A DNA stretch of 64,000 nucleotides from an uncultured Lachnospiraceae bacterium (GTDB taxonomy: Bacteria > Bacillota > Clostridia > Lachnospirales > Lachnospiraceae): positions 62,001-126,000 of the forward strand of contig CATXUX010000005.1 of assembly GCA_958402795.1 (NCBI GenBank), read 5' to 3'. The translations under genes were made by a program, and so were the position numbers. The stretch's first letter is position 1; every line of letters begins with the position of its first letter. Positions 16,906 to 24,736 of the stretch are shown piece by piece. The notes under the pieces are model-generated. The model did not search any database, was not told the origin of the DNA, and saw only the letters and a list, made by a program, of their open reading frames with translations.

Positions 16906-16934
16906 TTGAACTTCCGGAGGGAAAATGATACAAT
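16906..16934 (+). promoter_or_regulatory. degV promoter
   Basis: TTGAAC (16906-16911), 17-base spacer, TACAAT (16929-16934), placed 67 bases before the degV start. Confidence 0.7.
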
Positions 16935-17000
16935 CTAACGGTAGCAAAGGAAGAGACATCAGGGGAAGGCATCGAAGTCAATGAGAAAGGGGAAACATGC

Positions 17001-17888
17001 ATGAGCAACTATATTTTAAGCTGCTGTTCTACAGCAGATCTTACAGAGGAACATTTCAAAGAACGCGATATTTCATATATTTGCTTTCACTATGAACTGA
17101 ACGGAAAAGAGTATCCGGATGATCTGGGGAAGACGATGCCGTTTGATAAATTTTATAAAATGATGCAGGAAGGCGCCGAGACAAAGACGTCGCAGGTGAA
17201 CGCAGATGAATTTGAGGCTTATTTTGAGCCGTTTCTGAAAGACGGGAAGGATATTCTTCATGTGTGCCTGTCTTCCGGGATCTCCGGCGTGATCAATTCC
17301 GCACAGATCGCAAAGGAAGAACTGGAAGCGCGTTATCCGGACCGGAAAGTTCTGATCGTGGACTCGCTGGGAGCGTCTTCCGGTTATGGTCTGTTGATGG
17401 ATAAGCTGGCGGATTTAAGAGACGAGGGAAAGTCATTGGAAGAAGTGTATGAGTGGGCAAACGCGCATAAGCTCAATCTTAACCACTGGTTCTTTTCCAC
17501 GGACCTTACATTCTATATCAAGGGCGGCAGAATCTCCAAAACGGCAGGATTCTTTGGCGGAATGCTGGATATCTGCCCGCTTTTGAATATGGACAATGAA
17601 GGAAGGCTCATTCCGAGATTTAAGATCCGGACGAAGAAAAAAGTAATCCGTAAGATTGTCGATAAAATGGAAGAATATGCGGACGACGGACTGGACTATT
17701 CCGGGAAATGCTATATTTCTAATTCGGCGTGTTATGAAGACGCAAGAGCAGTGGCAGATCTTGTGGAGGAGCGTTTCCCGAAACTGAACGGGAAAGTAGA
17801 GATCAATACGGTAGGAACAACGATCGGAAGCCATACCGGTCCTGGGACGGTAGCGTTGTTCTTCTGGGGAAAAGAACGAGTGGATTAA
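17001..17888 (+). CDS. DegV family fatty-acid-binding protein
   Basis: A 295-residue DegV protein. Structurally studied members (FakB type) bind a fatty acid between two alpha/beta lobes and present it to the kinase FakA. Visible family features are the N-terminal CSTADLT segment (residues 9-15, where the usual motif is DSTxDL), SSGISGVINSAQIA (about 92-105), VDSLGASSGYGLL near 118, and IKGGRISKTAGFFG (about 175-188). AAAGGGGA precedes the ATG. The replacement of the first Asp of DSxxDL by Cys is a small departure from the commonest form. It is a monocistronic gene with its own promoter and a strong shared terminator. No fakA-like (DAK2) gene is in the window. The family is certain; the bound lipid is not. 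Confidence 0.93.
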   Translation: MSNYILSCCSTADLTEEHFKERDISYICFHYELNGKEYPDDLGKTMPFDKFYKMMQEGAETKTSQVNADEFEAYFEPFLKDGKDILHVCLSSGISGVINSAQIAKEELEARYPDRKVLIVDSLGASSGYGLLMDKLADLRDEGKSLEEVYEWANAHKLNLNHWFFSTDLTFYIKGGRISKTAGFFGGMLDICPLLNMDNEGRLIPRFKIRTKKKVIRKIVDKMEEYADDGLDYSGKCYISNSACYEDARAVADLVEERFPKLNGKVEINTVGTTIGSHTGPGTVALFFWGKERVD

Positions 17889-17896
17889 CGAAGAAA

Positions 17897-17941
17897 CAAA
17901 ATAATAAGACAGGTCTCTTGGAGATCTGCCTTATTATTTTG
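17897..17941. terminator. Bidirectional terminator
   Basis: CAAAATAATAAG (17897-17908) pairs with CTTATTATTTTG (17930-17941), with a second inner stem CAGGTCTC/GAGATCTG. It serves degV from the left and the small minus-strand gene from the right, and overlaps the latter's last codons. Confidence 0.85.
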
Positions 17942-18176
17942 CAATGGGATCTTCCAGATACGTATCCAGCCACTTCATATCCGCCGGATTCACCAGACGG
18001 AATGTTCCTTGCTTCAGTTGCCGGGAGTTTTTGGCAATTGTGCTGAAAACACACTGGCTCAGCACAGAGTTCAGGGAAAGAGAATCACCTTCCGGCGTTT
18101 CAAAATATACTTCTGCGTCACAGTTTTCAATATCTGTAAGAAAATCATTGATATTCACTCCATCTTTTAAATGCAT
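17934..18176 (-). CDS. Small conserved-looking protein of unknown function (80 aa)
   Basis: I do not recognise the family. The 80-residue protein starts at ATG 18176 with GGAGG seven bases upstream, which is a better start than one 28 codons further up that lacks a ribosome site. It is acidic in the first half (DFLTDIENCDAEVYFETPEG) and basic at the end, contains two Cys, has no signal peptide or membrane span, and looks like a compact mixed alpha/beta domain. The good ribosome site and the shared terminator argue it is a real gene. It lies back-to-back with the retron RNA, about 140 bases away and divergent from it, so a functional link to the retron is possible but nothing in the sequence proves one. 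Confidence 0.6.
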   Translation of the reverse strand: MHLKDGVNINDFLTDIENCDAEVYFETPEGDSLSLNSVLSQCVFSTIAKNSRQLKQGTFRLVNPADMKWLDTYLEDPIAK

Positions 18177-18314
18177 GTCTGCGCCTCCTTCCCTGCAGTG
18201 TATTTTACAAAATATGGCTTCTTTATCAATATTATTATATAAAAATTGCCAAAAGTACATAGTAAAAAACCAAGAAAAACATTAAAATTTTATAAATTCT
18301 TATGATTTTTATGG

Positions 18315-18343
18315 TTTCCAGACAGGCTGCTGCGTGTTAAGAT
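18315..18343 (+). promoter_or_regulatory. Possible promoter of the retron RNA
   Basis: TTTCCA (18315-18320), 17-base spacer, TAAGAT (18338-18343). Each box matches four of six consensus bases, but the predicted start at about 18350 coincides with the first base of the retron a1 arm, which is where a retron transcript should begin. Confidence 0.4.
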
Positions 18344-18348
18344 AAGAG

Positions 18349-18600
18349 ACAGGGGCAATAGCAGAATCGGATTCCCATGAGGCAGGTATGTTAGTTGTGA
18401 GATGACTCCTGATTCATGGCTTTATGGCACGGTGCTGTGTGGATTCGAACGGGCGGCGAGTCGCCGTCCGGATATGGATAGTGGTACGATAAGCCTTACG
18501 GATGCTCCGGGGTACTACCGCACATTTCATGTGCATGCACGGCCTGCGGCCTGTGTACCCCTGCGCATTCTGCAGGATCACCTTTTTGTATTGCCCCTGT
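18349..18600 (+). ncRNA. Retron msr-msd non-coding RNA
   Basis: A ~252-nt structured region directly before a retron-type reverse transcriptase. The ends are a perfect 12-base inverted repeat, ACAGGGGCAATA (18349-18360) and TATTGCCCCTGT (18589-18600), equivalent to retron a1/a2. Just after a1 comes GC, giving the TAGC context in which the 2'-5' branching G usually lies (here G 18361). The msr part has a stem CCATGA/TCATGG (18375-18380, 18414-18419) and GGGCGGC/GCCGTCC (18451-18457, 18463-18469, loop GAGTC). The msd part has a long stem GGGGTAC/GTACCCC (18509-18515, 18555-18561), extended outward by GATGC/GCATT, topped by two small hairpins GCACAT/ATGTGC and GGCC/GGCC. Reverse transcription should start opposite about 18588. 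Architecture is read from sequence; cDNA production is inference. Confidence 0.85.
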
Positions 18601-18607
18601 TATAAGT

Positions 18608-18640
18608 ATGATGTTAGGGGGAAAAACCCCCAACTATGAT
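18608..18640 (+). repeat. Leader palindrome, copy A
   Basis: A 33-base imperfect palindrome with a GGGGG-AAAAA-CCCCC core (18617-18631) between the retron RNA and the RT gene. It is the same family as 46850-46879 and 61255-61286. Its CCCCC could pair either with the upstream GGGGG or with the GGGGG (18646-18650) of the RT ribosome binding site. There is no T-run, so it is not an ordinary terminator. Confidence 0.65.
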
Positions 18641-18657
18641 AAAATGGGGGAAGCAAA

Positions 18658-19641
18658 GTGAATGGTGAATATTATTCCGGAGATTTGTGGAAATACTGTA
18701 CTTCGGAGCAGATTCAGGATACACTGCGTTCATTTCGGCTGTTGGACGGGCTCTCAGTTCCACAGGAGCGTTATTTTGCCTGTCTTTATGCAGTCAGTAA
18801 TCATACAGAGCTGCATTATCATGATGTATCGGTTCAGAAAAAACATGGAGGAACGAGAATCCTTTCCGTGCCGGATCCGCTTCTTGGCATGATTCAGAGG
18901 AACATCCTGCACCATGTGCTTTCGGAGCGGATGGGGTCCGCATATGCCACAGCGTATCACAAGGGTGCGTCTGTTTTGGACAACGCGCGTCCGCATGTGG
19001 GCGCGGCGCAGATTTTAAAGCTGGATATTCATGACTTTTTCGGCAGCATCACATTTCCGATGGTGTACCAGTATGCATTTCCGGCGGAATATTATCCCCC
19101 GGCAATCCGGACGCTGCTGACGGCGCTGTGCTGCAGGAGAGACTGCCTGCCCCAGGGGGCGCCGACATCGCCTGCGGTGTCAAATCTGGTCATGCATCCG
19201 TTTGATTCCTATATGGGAAAATGGTGTGAAGAGCGGAATATTTGTTACACAAGATACTGCGATGATATGACGTTTTCCGGCGAGTTTGACGCGGACGAGG
19301 TGCATTGTAAGGTATGGGGATTCCTGCACAGGCTGGGAATGGAACTCAATGAGCAAAAAACGCGGGTACAGCGAAGGGGCGTCAGGCAGAGCGTGACAGG
19401 GATTGTCGTAAATGAAAAACCGCAGGTAAGCCGTGAGTACCGCAGAAAACTGCGGGCAGAGATTTACTGCCTGCAAAAATATGGCGCGGAAGAGGAAGAA
19501 AAAACGATTCAGCGTTTGCTTGGAAAAGTAAACTATGTACTTCTGGTAAATCCGGAAGACGCATATTTTCAAAAAAAGCGGGATGAGCTGAAGTTATTGC
19601 AGAAAAAGAACAACAAAATGGATGATAGAGAAGATGGGTAG
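18658..19641 (+). CDS. Retron reverse transcriptase
   Basis: A 327-residue RT that would copy the msd part of the adjacent RNA into branched multicopy single-stranded DNA. Retron hallmarks are all present: RT1 VQKKHGGTRILSVP (59-72), the retron-specific NAxxH in SVLDNARPHVG (105-115), catalytic Asp123 in LKLDIHDFFGSI, RT4 LPQGAPTSPAVSN (164-176), catalytic YCDD (200-203) and the VTG motif (246-248). Most retron RTs have YADD; Cys at the second position is less usual. The start is GTG 18658, with GGGGG at 18646-18650; an ATG four bases later is out of frame. Retron RTs usually sit beside an effector gene, but none is recognisable here: upp follows convergently. The effector may be elsewhere or fused function may be lost. 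Identity as a retron RT is secure. Confidence 0.95.
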   Translation: MNGEYYSGDLWKYCTSEQIQDTLRSFRLLDGLSVPQERYFACLYAVSNHTELHYHDVSVQKKHGGTRILSVPDPLLGMIQRNILHHVLSERMGSAYATAYHKGASVLDNARPHVGAAQILKLDIHDFFGSITFPMVYQYAFPAEYYPPAIRTLLTALCCRRDCLPQGAPTSPAVSNLVMHPFDSYMGKWCEERNICYTRYCDDMTFSGEFDADEVHCKVWGFLHRLGMELNEQKTRVQRRGVRQSVTGIVVNEKPQVSREYRRKLRAEIYCLQKYGAEEEEKTIQRLLGKVNYVLLVNPEDAYFQKKRDELKLLQKKNNKMDDREDG

Positions 19642-19672
19642 AAGGCAAATGACTTTTCCCCATCTTTTCTAT
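19625..19672. terminator. Hairpin at the end of the RT gene
   Basis: ATAGAGAAGATGGG and CCCATCTTTTCTAT form a 14-pair stem (one G-U) with a loop of about 19 bases. The RT stop codon is at the loop edge. The following T content is modest, so it may be a weak or bidirectional terminator facing upp. Confidence 0.6.
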
Positions 19673-19750
19673 ACCTTATAGGAGTATTATAACCCTGACT
19701 TGACTGGCTGTTGTTACTGCTTCAGGAAAACTGACATATGGAGCGTCAGA

Positions 19751-20380
19751 TTATTTCGTCCCGAAGATCCGGTCGCCTGCATCCCCCAGACCGGGGCAGA
19801 TATAGGCATCTTTATTCAGACCACGGTCGATATGTCCGACGTAGAGCTGAATGTCAGGGTGGGCGCTCATCAGGCGTTCAATGCCTTCCGGGGCGGCGAT
19901 GATGGACATGAATTTGATCTTCTTTCCGCCGTGCTGCTTGATGAAATCAACAGCCGCGACAGCGGAACCTCCGGTTGCAAGCATCGGATCGGTCACGACG
20001 ATCAGGCGCTCCTCGATCGGGTTTGGAAGTTTGCAGTAGTATTCGTGCGGTTTATGTGTCACTTCATCCCGGTATAAGCCGATATGTCCGACTTTGGCGG
20101 TCGGAACCAGCGCAAGGATTCCGTTCACCATGCCGAGACCGGCGCGCAGGATCGGGACAACCGCGAGCTTTCGCCCGGCGATGACCGGCGTCTTGCATTT
20201 CTCGATGGGCGTCTCTACCTCTACGTCCTCCAGCGGAAGATCTTTGAGCGCTTCGTATCCCATCAGCAGGGCAATTTCTTCCACAAGTGCACGAAATTCG
20301 TTGGTTCCGGTGTTCTTGTCGCGCAGCCTCGAAATCTTGTGCTGGATCAGTGGATGTGTCAGTTCAATTACATTTTCCAT
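19751..20380 (-). CDS. upp: Uracil phosphoribosyltransferase
   Basis: A 209-residue pyrimidine salvage enzyme that makes UMP from uracil and PRPP; 208-209 residues is the normal length. The PRPP-binding loop is VVTDPMLATGGSA (about residues 124-136), the flexible YRDEVTHKPHEYYCKLP segment lies near 102-118, and the uracil-binding HIDRGLNKDAYICPGLGDAG lies at the C-terminus. AGAGG precedes the ATG by eight bases. The gene is monocistronic with a strong promoter (20440-20468) and a perfect 14-base palindrome between promoter and start that could be an operator. It is convergent with the retron RT and divergent from the DMT permease. Assignment is certain. Confidence 0.97.
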   Translation of the reverse strand: MENVIELTHPLIQHKISRLRDKNTGTNEFRALVEEIALLMGYEALKDLPLEDVEVETPIEKCKTPVIAGRKLAVVPILRAGLGMVNGILALVPTAKVGHIGLYRDEVTHKPHEYYCKLPNPIEERLIVVTDPMLATGGSAVAAVDFIKQHGGKKIKFMSIIAAPEGIERLMSAHPDIQLYVGHIDRGLNKDAYICPGLGDAGDRIFGTK

Positions 20381-20414
20381 AATGTGTACCTCTTCGTTTT
20401 CTATGTGTTTGTCT

Positions 20415-20428
20415 GTTACGAACGTAAC
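20415..20428 (-). promoter_or_regulatory. Perfect palindrome in the upp leader
   Basis: GTTACGAACGTAAC is a perfect 14-base palindrome a few bases downstream of the predicted upp transcription start, a position suited to a repressor site. No regulator is identified. Confidence 0.4.
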
Positions 20429-20439
20429 GTCTGCTTTTT

Positions 20440-20468
20440 ATTATAAGATGTCGGGAGAATTCTTTCAA
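20440..20468 (-). promoter_or_regulatory. upp promoter
   Basis: On the minus strand TTGAAA (20468-20463), 17-base spacer, perfect TATAAT (20445-20440). Confidence 0.75.
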
Positions 20469-20475
20469 TCTTTTC

Positions 20476-20504
20476 TTGCGAAATGAAGGAGTTTTGGATA
20501 TAGT
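20476..20504 (+). promoter_or_regulatory. Promoter of the DMT permease gene
   Basis: TTGCGA (20476-20481), 17-base spacer, TATAGT (20499-20504), divergent from the upp promoter. Confidence 0.5.
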
Positions 20505-20555
20505 AGAGTGGTATGATATTAGTATAAATCAAATCGGGAAAAAGAGGAAAGACAG

Positions 20556-21446
20556 ATGAGACATAAGATAAAATATTCATGTATGCTCCTTTTGACAGCG
20601 GCGATCTGGGGGAGTGCGTTCGTGGCGCAGAGAGCCGGAATGGAACAGATCGGTCCGTTTACGATGAACTCGGTCAGGAGTTTTCTGGGTGCGCTTACGC
20701 TGCTGCCGGTGATTATGGTGAGAGAGAGAAAGAAGCAGGCAGACGAGAAGCAGACAGACCTGAAAACGCTGCTCACCGGGGGTATCTGCTGCGGACTTGC
20801 ACTTGCAGTGGCGTCTTCGCTTCAACAGATCGGTCTGGTCTATACAACGGCAGGGAAAGGCGGCTTTATTACGGCGATGTACATACTGATCGTTCCTATA
20901 ATGGGGTTATTTATGAAGAAGCGGGCAGGGATCAAGACGTGGATCGGAGTGGCGCTGGCGGTCGTGGGAATGTATTTTTTGTGTATCACAGACGGATTCC
21001 AGGTTTCCTATGGGGATATGCTTGTATTTTTGTGTGCGATTGCATTTTCCGTACACATTATGGTGATCGATTATTTTTCCCCGAAAGTGGACGGGGTAAA
21101 AATGTCCTGCATTCAGTTCTTTGTATGCGGGGGAGTCTGTGCTGTGCCGATGCTGATCTGGGAACGGCCGGAGATCGGTCAGATCCTGGAGGCATGGCTA
21201 CCCGTGGCATACGCCGGAATTCTTTCCAGCGGGGTAGGATATACGCTGCAGATCATTGCGCAGAAAGAACTGGAACCGACGGTCGCATCGCTTCTGATGA
21301 GTCTGGAATCCGTATTTGCCGTGCTGGCGGGATGCCTGCTTCTGGGAGAACAGCTATCCCTCAGAGAAGCCTTCGGCTGTGTACTGATGTTTGCGGCGAT
21401 CATACTCGCACAGCTTCCGGAAAAAGCCGGAAAATCTGTTCAATAA
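20556..21446 (+). CDS. DMT superfamily (EamA) transporter
   Basis: A 296-residue inner membrane permease with ten hydrophobic spans arranged as two EamA repeats of about 140 residues. The N-terminal repeat begins LLLTAAIWGSAFVAQRAG (about residues 11-28), the normal EamA entry with the conserved W-G-S, and the second repeat begins near residue 150 (LVFLCAIAFSVHIMVID). The C-terminus carries the typical LMSLESVFAVLAGCLLLGEQLS segment around 247-268, which is the conserved E in the last hairpin. AGAGGA lies upstream of the ATG. DMT permeases export or import metabolites such as amino acids or nucleobases; the substrate cannot be read from sequence. It is alone in its transcription unit, 12 bases from the convergent TldE-like gene. 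Confidence 0.9.
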   Translation: MRHKIKYSCMLLLTAAIWGSAFVAQRAGMEQIGPFTMNSVRSFLGALTLLPVIMVRERKKQADEKQTDLKTLLTGGICCGLALAVASSLQQIGLVYTTAGKGGFITAMYILIVPIMGLFMKKRAGIKTWIGVALAVVGMYFLCITDGFQVSYGDMLVFLCAIAFSVHIMVIDYFSPKVDGVKMSCIQFFVCGGVCAVPMLIWERPEIGQILEAWLPVAYAGILSSGVGYTLQIIAQKELEPTVASLLMSLESVFAVLAGCLLLGEQLSLREAFGCVLMFAAIILAQLPEKAGKSVQ

Positions 21447-21458
21447 ATGTGGCGGGCT

Positions 21459-22739
21459 TTACGCGCCCGCCACGCTGACATGTTTTAAAAGGATCGCTTT
21501 GGGTCCGGAAAAGCTGCTGGTGTCCTGTGTCTCTTTGGAGAATACAAAATTTTTCTGCGCTTCATAAATGGTGCCGCTGATGGAACCTCCGGTTACCGGT
21601 GTGATCGTTTCACCGTCATTGAGGTAGGCAAGACGGATTTCTCCGCCGTAGCAGCCGCTGAGTGCGTCCATCTGGAAGTCCGAGAAATTCACGATATACA
21701 GTCCTTTTTGCTTCTTCATCTCTTCAAACGGCATGCTGCCCGGACGGCACGCAAGTTTCTGGTAATCTCCGGTCGGGACCGTACCCAGATAGTAGGCGAA
21801 ACGAGTCCCGGACTGAATGGTTTCAAAGATGCCATCGCGGATACACGGGAGCTCTTTCATGGGCACGCCTTCCGCACTGAACGGCACCGTAGGAAGGTAC
21901 GTCAGGTTCAAAAGCTGTCCCTTGATTTCTTCCCGGTCACCCTGTATAAATTCTCCGGGTTTGTAATCCGAATACCCCTGATAGATATAGCTTCCACAGG
22001 AGCGGCCGTTATAATATTCAAAGATAGTGGCGGCATAATTATCCGACAAAACCACATCATAGGTGCCTGCTTTCGGAGCGGTTTCGGCGTCCGCGCGGTC
22101 TTTTACAAGCTGAAGCGCTTCGCGCACCTGCTCCGTCAGGGCGTCTGATCGCAGGCTGTCATAGGAAAAATTACGGTACATTTCTACATCCTGCGGCTTT
22201 TTACACTGGACGACAAATTCTCCGCTGACATGATATTTTACATAACTTACATCGACACCGCGGGAATTTAAAATATGTTTTTGAACCTTTTCTACAAATA
22301 CTTCTGCGGAATTGACAAAACTTTTTTCATCGCAGTCTGCCGTGTAGATCGCTTCCGCCATCTTTCCGGCAGCGTCGTCCAGAGACAGATCAGTCAGATC
22401 ACTTTCCATCGTTTTACAGTCCTGCCTGACTTCCTCTGCAATTTCATAGAATGCGTTCGGGACAAAAGCGGCTGCCGCATAAGCTCTTTTACATTTTTCC
22501 TGCAATTCTTGTTCTGTTGCGGATGGCTCTGCCGTAAATCCGGCGTCGCCGCGGTATCTGACACCGTTTTTTTCGAAATCACGGTATACCCGGACGTTAG
22601 CGGTGCGGACGTTTTCTGACCGGCGCATGTCCAGATTCTTTCGGATAAAGAATAATTCAGTCGTTTCTTTGCGGGTTTCTTCCAGCAGCCAGGTTTCAAC
22701 ATGATTCTCCTGTAATACTTTTAAAATCGTCTCGATCAT
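21459..22739 (-). CDS. TldE/PmbA-like partner of the TldD metallopeptidase
   Basis: A 426-residue member of the TldD/PmbA superfamily. In characterised systems TldD and TldE form a heterodimeric zinc protease acting on unfolded peptides and some peptide antibiotics or antitoxins; only TldD carries the metal site. This protein lacks HExxxH but has the superfamily C-terminal region, with VTGGSISGTIYEAQKN near residue 385. I place the start at ATG 22739, just after GGAGGG; an in-frame upstream codon is possible but lacks a properly spaced site. It lies 36 bases after the TldD gene and is surely cotranscribed with it. It is more divergent from textbook PmbA than TldD is, so the name rests partly on the pairing. 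Confidence 0.8.
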   Translation of the reverse strand: MIETILKVLQENHVETWLLEETRKETTELFFIRKNLDMRRSENVRTANVRVYRDFEKNGVRYRGDAGFTAEPSATEQELQEKCKRAYAAAAFVPNAFYEIAEEVRQDCKTMESDLTDLSLDDAAGKMAEAIYTADCDEKSFVNSAEVFVEKVQKHILNSRGVDVSYVKYHVSGEFVVQCKKPQDVEMYRNFSYDSLRSDALTEQVREALQLVKDRADAETAPKAGTYDVVLSDNYAATIFEYYNGRSCGSYIYQGYSDYKPGEFIQGDREEIKGQLLNLTYLPTVPFSAEGVPMKELPCIRDGIFETIQSGTRFAYYLGTVPTGDYQKLACRPGSMPFEEMKKQKGLYIVNFSDFQMDALSGCYGGEIRLAYLNDGETITPVTGGSISGTIYEAQKNFVFSKETQDTSSFSGPKAILLKHVSVAGA

Positions 22740-22775
22740 AGTTCCCTCCATCTTCCTCAATGCACTGAATTTGCA

Positions 22776-24206
22776 CTATCCAAGCCGGATCTTTGCTTTG
22801 ATATACGGACCGCCGTCAGAGACTTTTACCCATTCTTTGTATCCTTTCCCGCAGAAACCGGATCCGCAAAGCTCGGCGTCTCCGGACATCATGGTGATGG
22901 ATTTGAGCAGATCCGGTACATATCCGGTCAGAACAATGGGAGAAAAGATTCTTCCGGTCAGTTTTCCGTCCTTGATCTCTCGTGCGATGTTTACCATCAT
23001 CTGAATTCCCCAGTTTTTCGGATCTTCCATTCCGCTGGAAGGATCGTCCAGAAGGAATCCATAGGAAATGGATGCGATCATATCTTCCAGTTTATCATTT
23101 CCGGGTTCAAACCAGGTGTTTGTCATACGCGTATATGCTTTTCTCATATAACTTTCCCTGCGTCCGTTTCCGGTAGGTGCTGTTCCCAGATACATTGCGG
23201 ACTGTGCGTCGGAAATTCCGGTCTGCAAGATACCGTCCTTGATAATGACGGTATCGGTGGCAAGTGTTCCTTCGTCGTCGAAGAAATAGCTTGCAGTTTC
23301 CCTGCGCCCTTCCATACTTGCGCCGTCATGCATCGTGAGGAGCGGGGATGCGACGTATTTTCCGACATAAGACTGAGCCAGCGCACGGTCTTTGACAAAC
23401 ATGTCCATCTCTACGCCATGTCCGAACGCCTCGTGGGCGATCATACCGGTAACCGGCGGCGTGCAGATGCAGTCATATTCGCCGGGGATCATCGGTTCGG
23501 CGTCCAAAAGGTCAATAGCATTTTGGACTACCGTGGGAATATACTGCTCCATGGAATCCAAAAGCTCCATGCCGCCCAGATTGGAAAATCCGCGGTAACT
23601 ATATTTGACCTGCTGCCCTTTCTGAACGTGAACCATCAGCACGCCGTTTGTCCAGAGAACATTCTGCTCCATGTCTCTGCTTTTCGAGAGAAACAACTTG
23701 CTGTACTGTTGATAGTTGACGCCTGCTGTGGCGTTGATCACTTTTTCATCAGAGGACAGACACTGATCCTTCATTGCGGTCAGCCTGCGGAGGATCTCTT
23801 CATCGCCGATCTCCCCGGGAGCTAATTTGTATTCGGTGCTTTCGGCAAACACAGCAGGTTCATCTGTGAGGATGCTGTACTCACTTAGCGGAATCTTGCC
23901 GACCTTGTCTTTGAGCATGACGACACGGTCCACTTCTTTTAGGATATCGGGCAGAGCCTCTTCTGAAATCTGGTTAAAAGAATATTCTCCATATGCCCGC
24001 CCGTCGTAGACCTTAATGACGAATCCGCGGTTGGATAAAAGGGCGTCCTCCGTCATGGAGGTGACTGATTTTGTCACTTTGTAACCAAATGCTGAAGAGT
24101 CCACTGCAAGAATGGATGCATAAGGATACTTCTCCAGTAAGCGGTTTAAAAGCGTTTTCAGTATTGGCTTTACGCCTTTTAAATACTGGCTTTCTTTTAC
24201 CTTCAT
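22776..24206 (-). CDS. tldD: TldD-type zinc metallopeptidase
   Basis: A 476-residue peptidase carrying the TldD zinc motif HEAFGH (His258 to His263, within MIAHEAFGHGVEMD), where the two His bind zinc and the Glu activates water. Downstream Gly-rich segments such as LGTAPTGNGRRESYMRKAY (about 345-363), TRMTNTWFEPG and the CGSGFCGKGYKEWV stretch near the C-terminus (about 450) match the conserved C-terminal barrel that supplies the third ligand. AAAGGAG lies 11 bases upstream of ATG 24206. A good promoter (24279-24307) precedes it, and the TldE-like gene follows. Known roles include maturation of microcins and degradation of the CcdA antitoxin; no modified-peptide cluster is adjacent here, so a housekeeping proteolytic role is more likely. 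Confidence 0.92.
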   Translation of the reverse strand: MKVKESQYLKGVKPILKTLLNRLLEKYPYASILAVDSSAFGYKVTKSVTSMTEDALLSNRGFVIKVYDGRAYGEYSFNQISEEALPDILKEVDRVVMLKDKVGKIPLSEYSILTDEPAVFAESTEYKLAPGEIGDEEILRRLTAMKDQCLSSDEKVINATAGVNYQQYSKLFLSKSRDMEQNVLWTNGVLMVHVQKGQQVKYSYRGFSNLGGMELLDSMEQYIPTVVQNAIDLLDAEPMIPGEYDCICTPPVTGMIAHEAFGHGVEMDMFVKDRALAQSYVGKYVASPLLTMHDGASMEGRRETASYFFDDEGTLATDTVIIKDGILQTGISDAQSAMYLGTAPTGNGRRESYMRKAYTRMTNTWFEPGNDKLEDMIASISYGFLLDDPSSGMEDPKNWGIQMMVNIAREIKDGKLTGRIFSPIVLTGYVPDLLKSITMMSGDAELCGSGFCGKGYKEWVKVSDGGPYIKAKIRLG

Positions 24207-24278
24207 ATCATTTTATACTCCTTTTAAACGTATATGATTTTGTAAAAATCCCATCTGGCTAACACGTAATATAATGCT

Positions 24279-24307
24279 ATTTTAGCCAAATATTCAGGAG
24301 GAGTCAA
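24279..24307 (-). promoter_or_regulatory. Promoter of the tldD-tldE operon
   Basis: On the minus strand TTGACT (24307-24302), 17-base spacer, TAAAAT (24284-24279). Confidence 0.65.
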
Positions 24308-24465
24308 GGTTAAAAACACCGATGTTCTAATCGAATAACAAATAAATAAAAAATGGATAAATAAAGCGTGGGATATTTACTTTTTGGAGTGAAATAGATA
24401 TATTTATATTAAAGACAAAGCTCTGGTACAGCATGGATAGCGTAATATGTAAAGGAGACGGATAA

Positions 24466-24736
24466 ATGAAAGAAAAGAATATAATATATCACGGCAGTAA
24501 TGTCATTGTACAAAAACCGAAGATCTTGATAAATGGTCATTATAAAATTTGACATTGTGGAGGGACCTATGGCAGATGACCAGATTTGGGATTATGTAGA
24601 AGATTATATTGCAGGCAGTATTTCAAAGGCCGCTTTTTGGGAACTGGTTAAGTTTAAATATCCGACTCATCAGATTGTTTTTTGCACAGAAGATGCTTTG
24701 AGAACAATAGAATTTGAAGGGAGTGAACGGCTATGA
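24466..24736 (+). pseudogene. Deleted and frameshifted DUF3990 gene (ADP-ribosyltransferase-like)
   Basis: AAAGGAGACG precedes an ATG at 24466 that encodes MKEKNIIYHGSNVIVQKP and then stops at residue 28. This is the usual N-terminus of DUF3990 proteins, which have an ADP-ribosyltransferase-like fold. From 24551 a second frame reads DIVEGPMADDQIWDYVEDYI and continues to the usual C-terminus (PTHQIVFCTEDAL). About 80-100 codons of the middle are gone and the two ends are in different frames, so the gene is dead as an intact protein. The C-terminal frame ends with a 4-base overlap (ATGA) onto the next gene, keeping the original operon junction. Family recognition is from memory of the conserved ends; the deletion itself is directly visible. 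Confidence 0.7.

Noticed and set aside
18349..18600. Group II intron or DGR explanation for the RT region
   Set aside because: RT has retron-specific NAxxH and VTG motifs, no maturase or HNH domain, no template/variable repeat pair, and the upstream RNA has retron a1/a2 ends.
18402..18605. Short plus-strand ORF inside the retron RNA
   Set aside because: It overlaps the paired msr-msd stems and lacks a ribosome site, so it is a chance frame.
18662..18892. Alternative ATG four bases after the RT start
   Set aside because: It is out of frame with the RT motifs; the GTG at 18658 has the properly spaced ribosome site.
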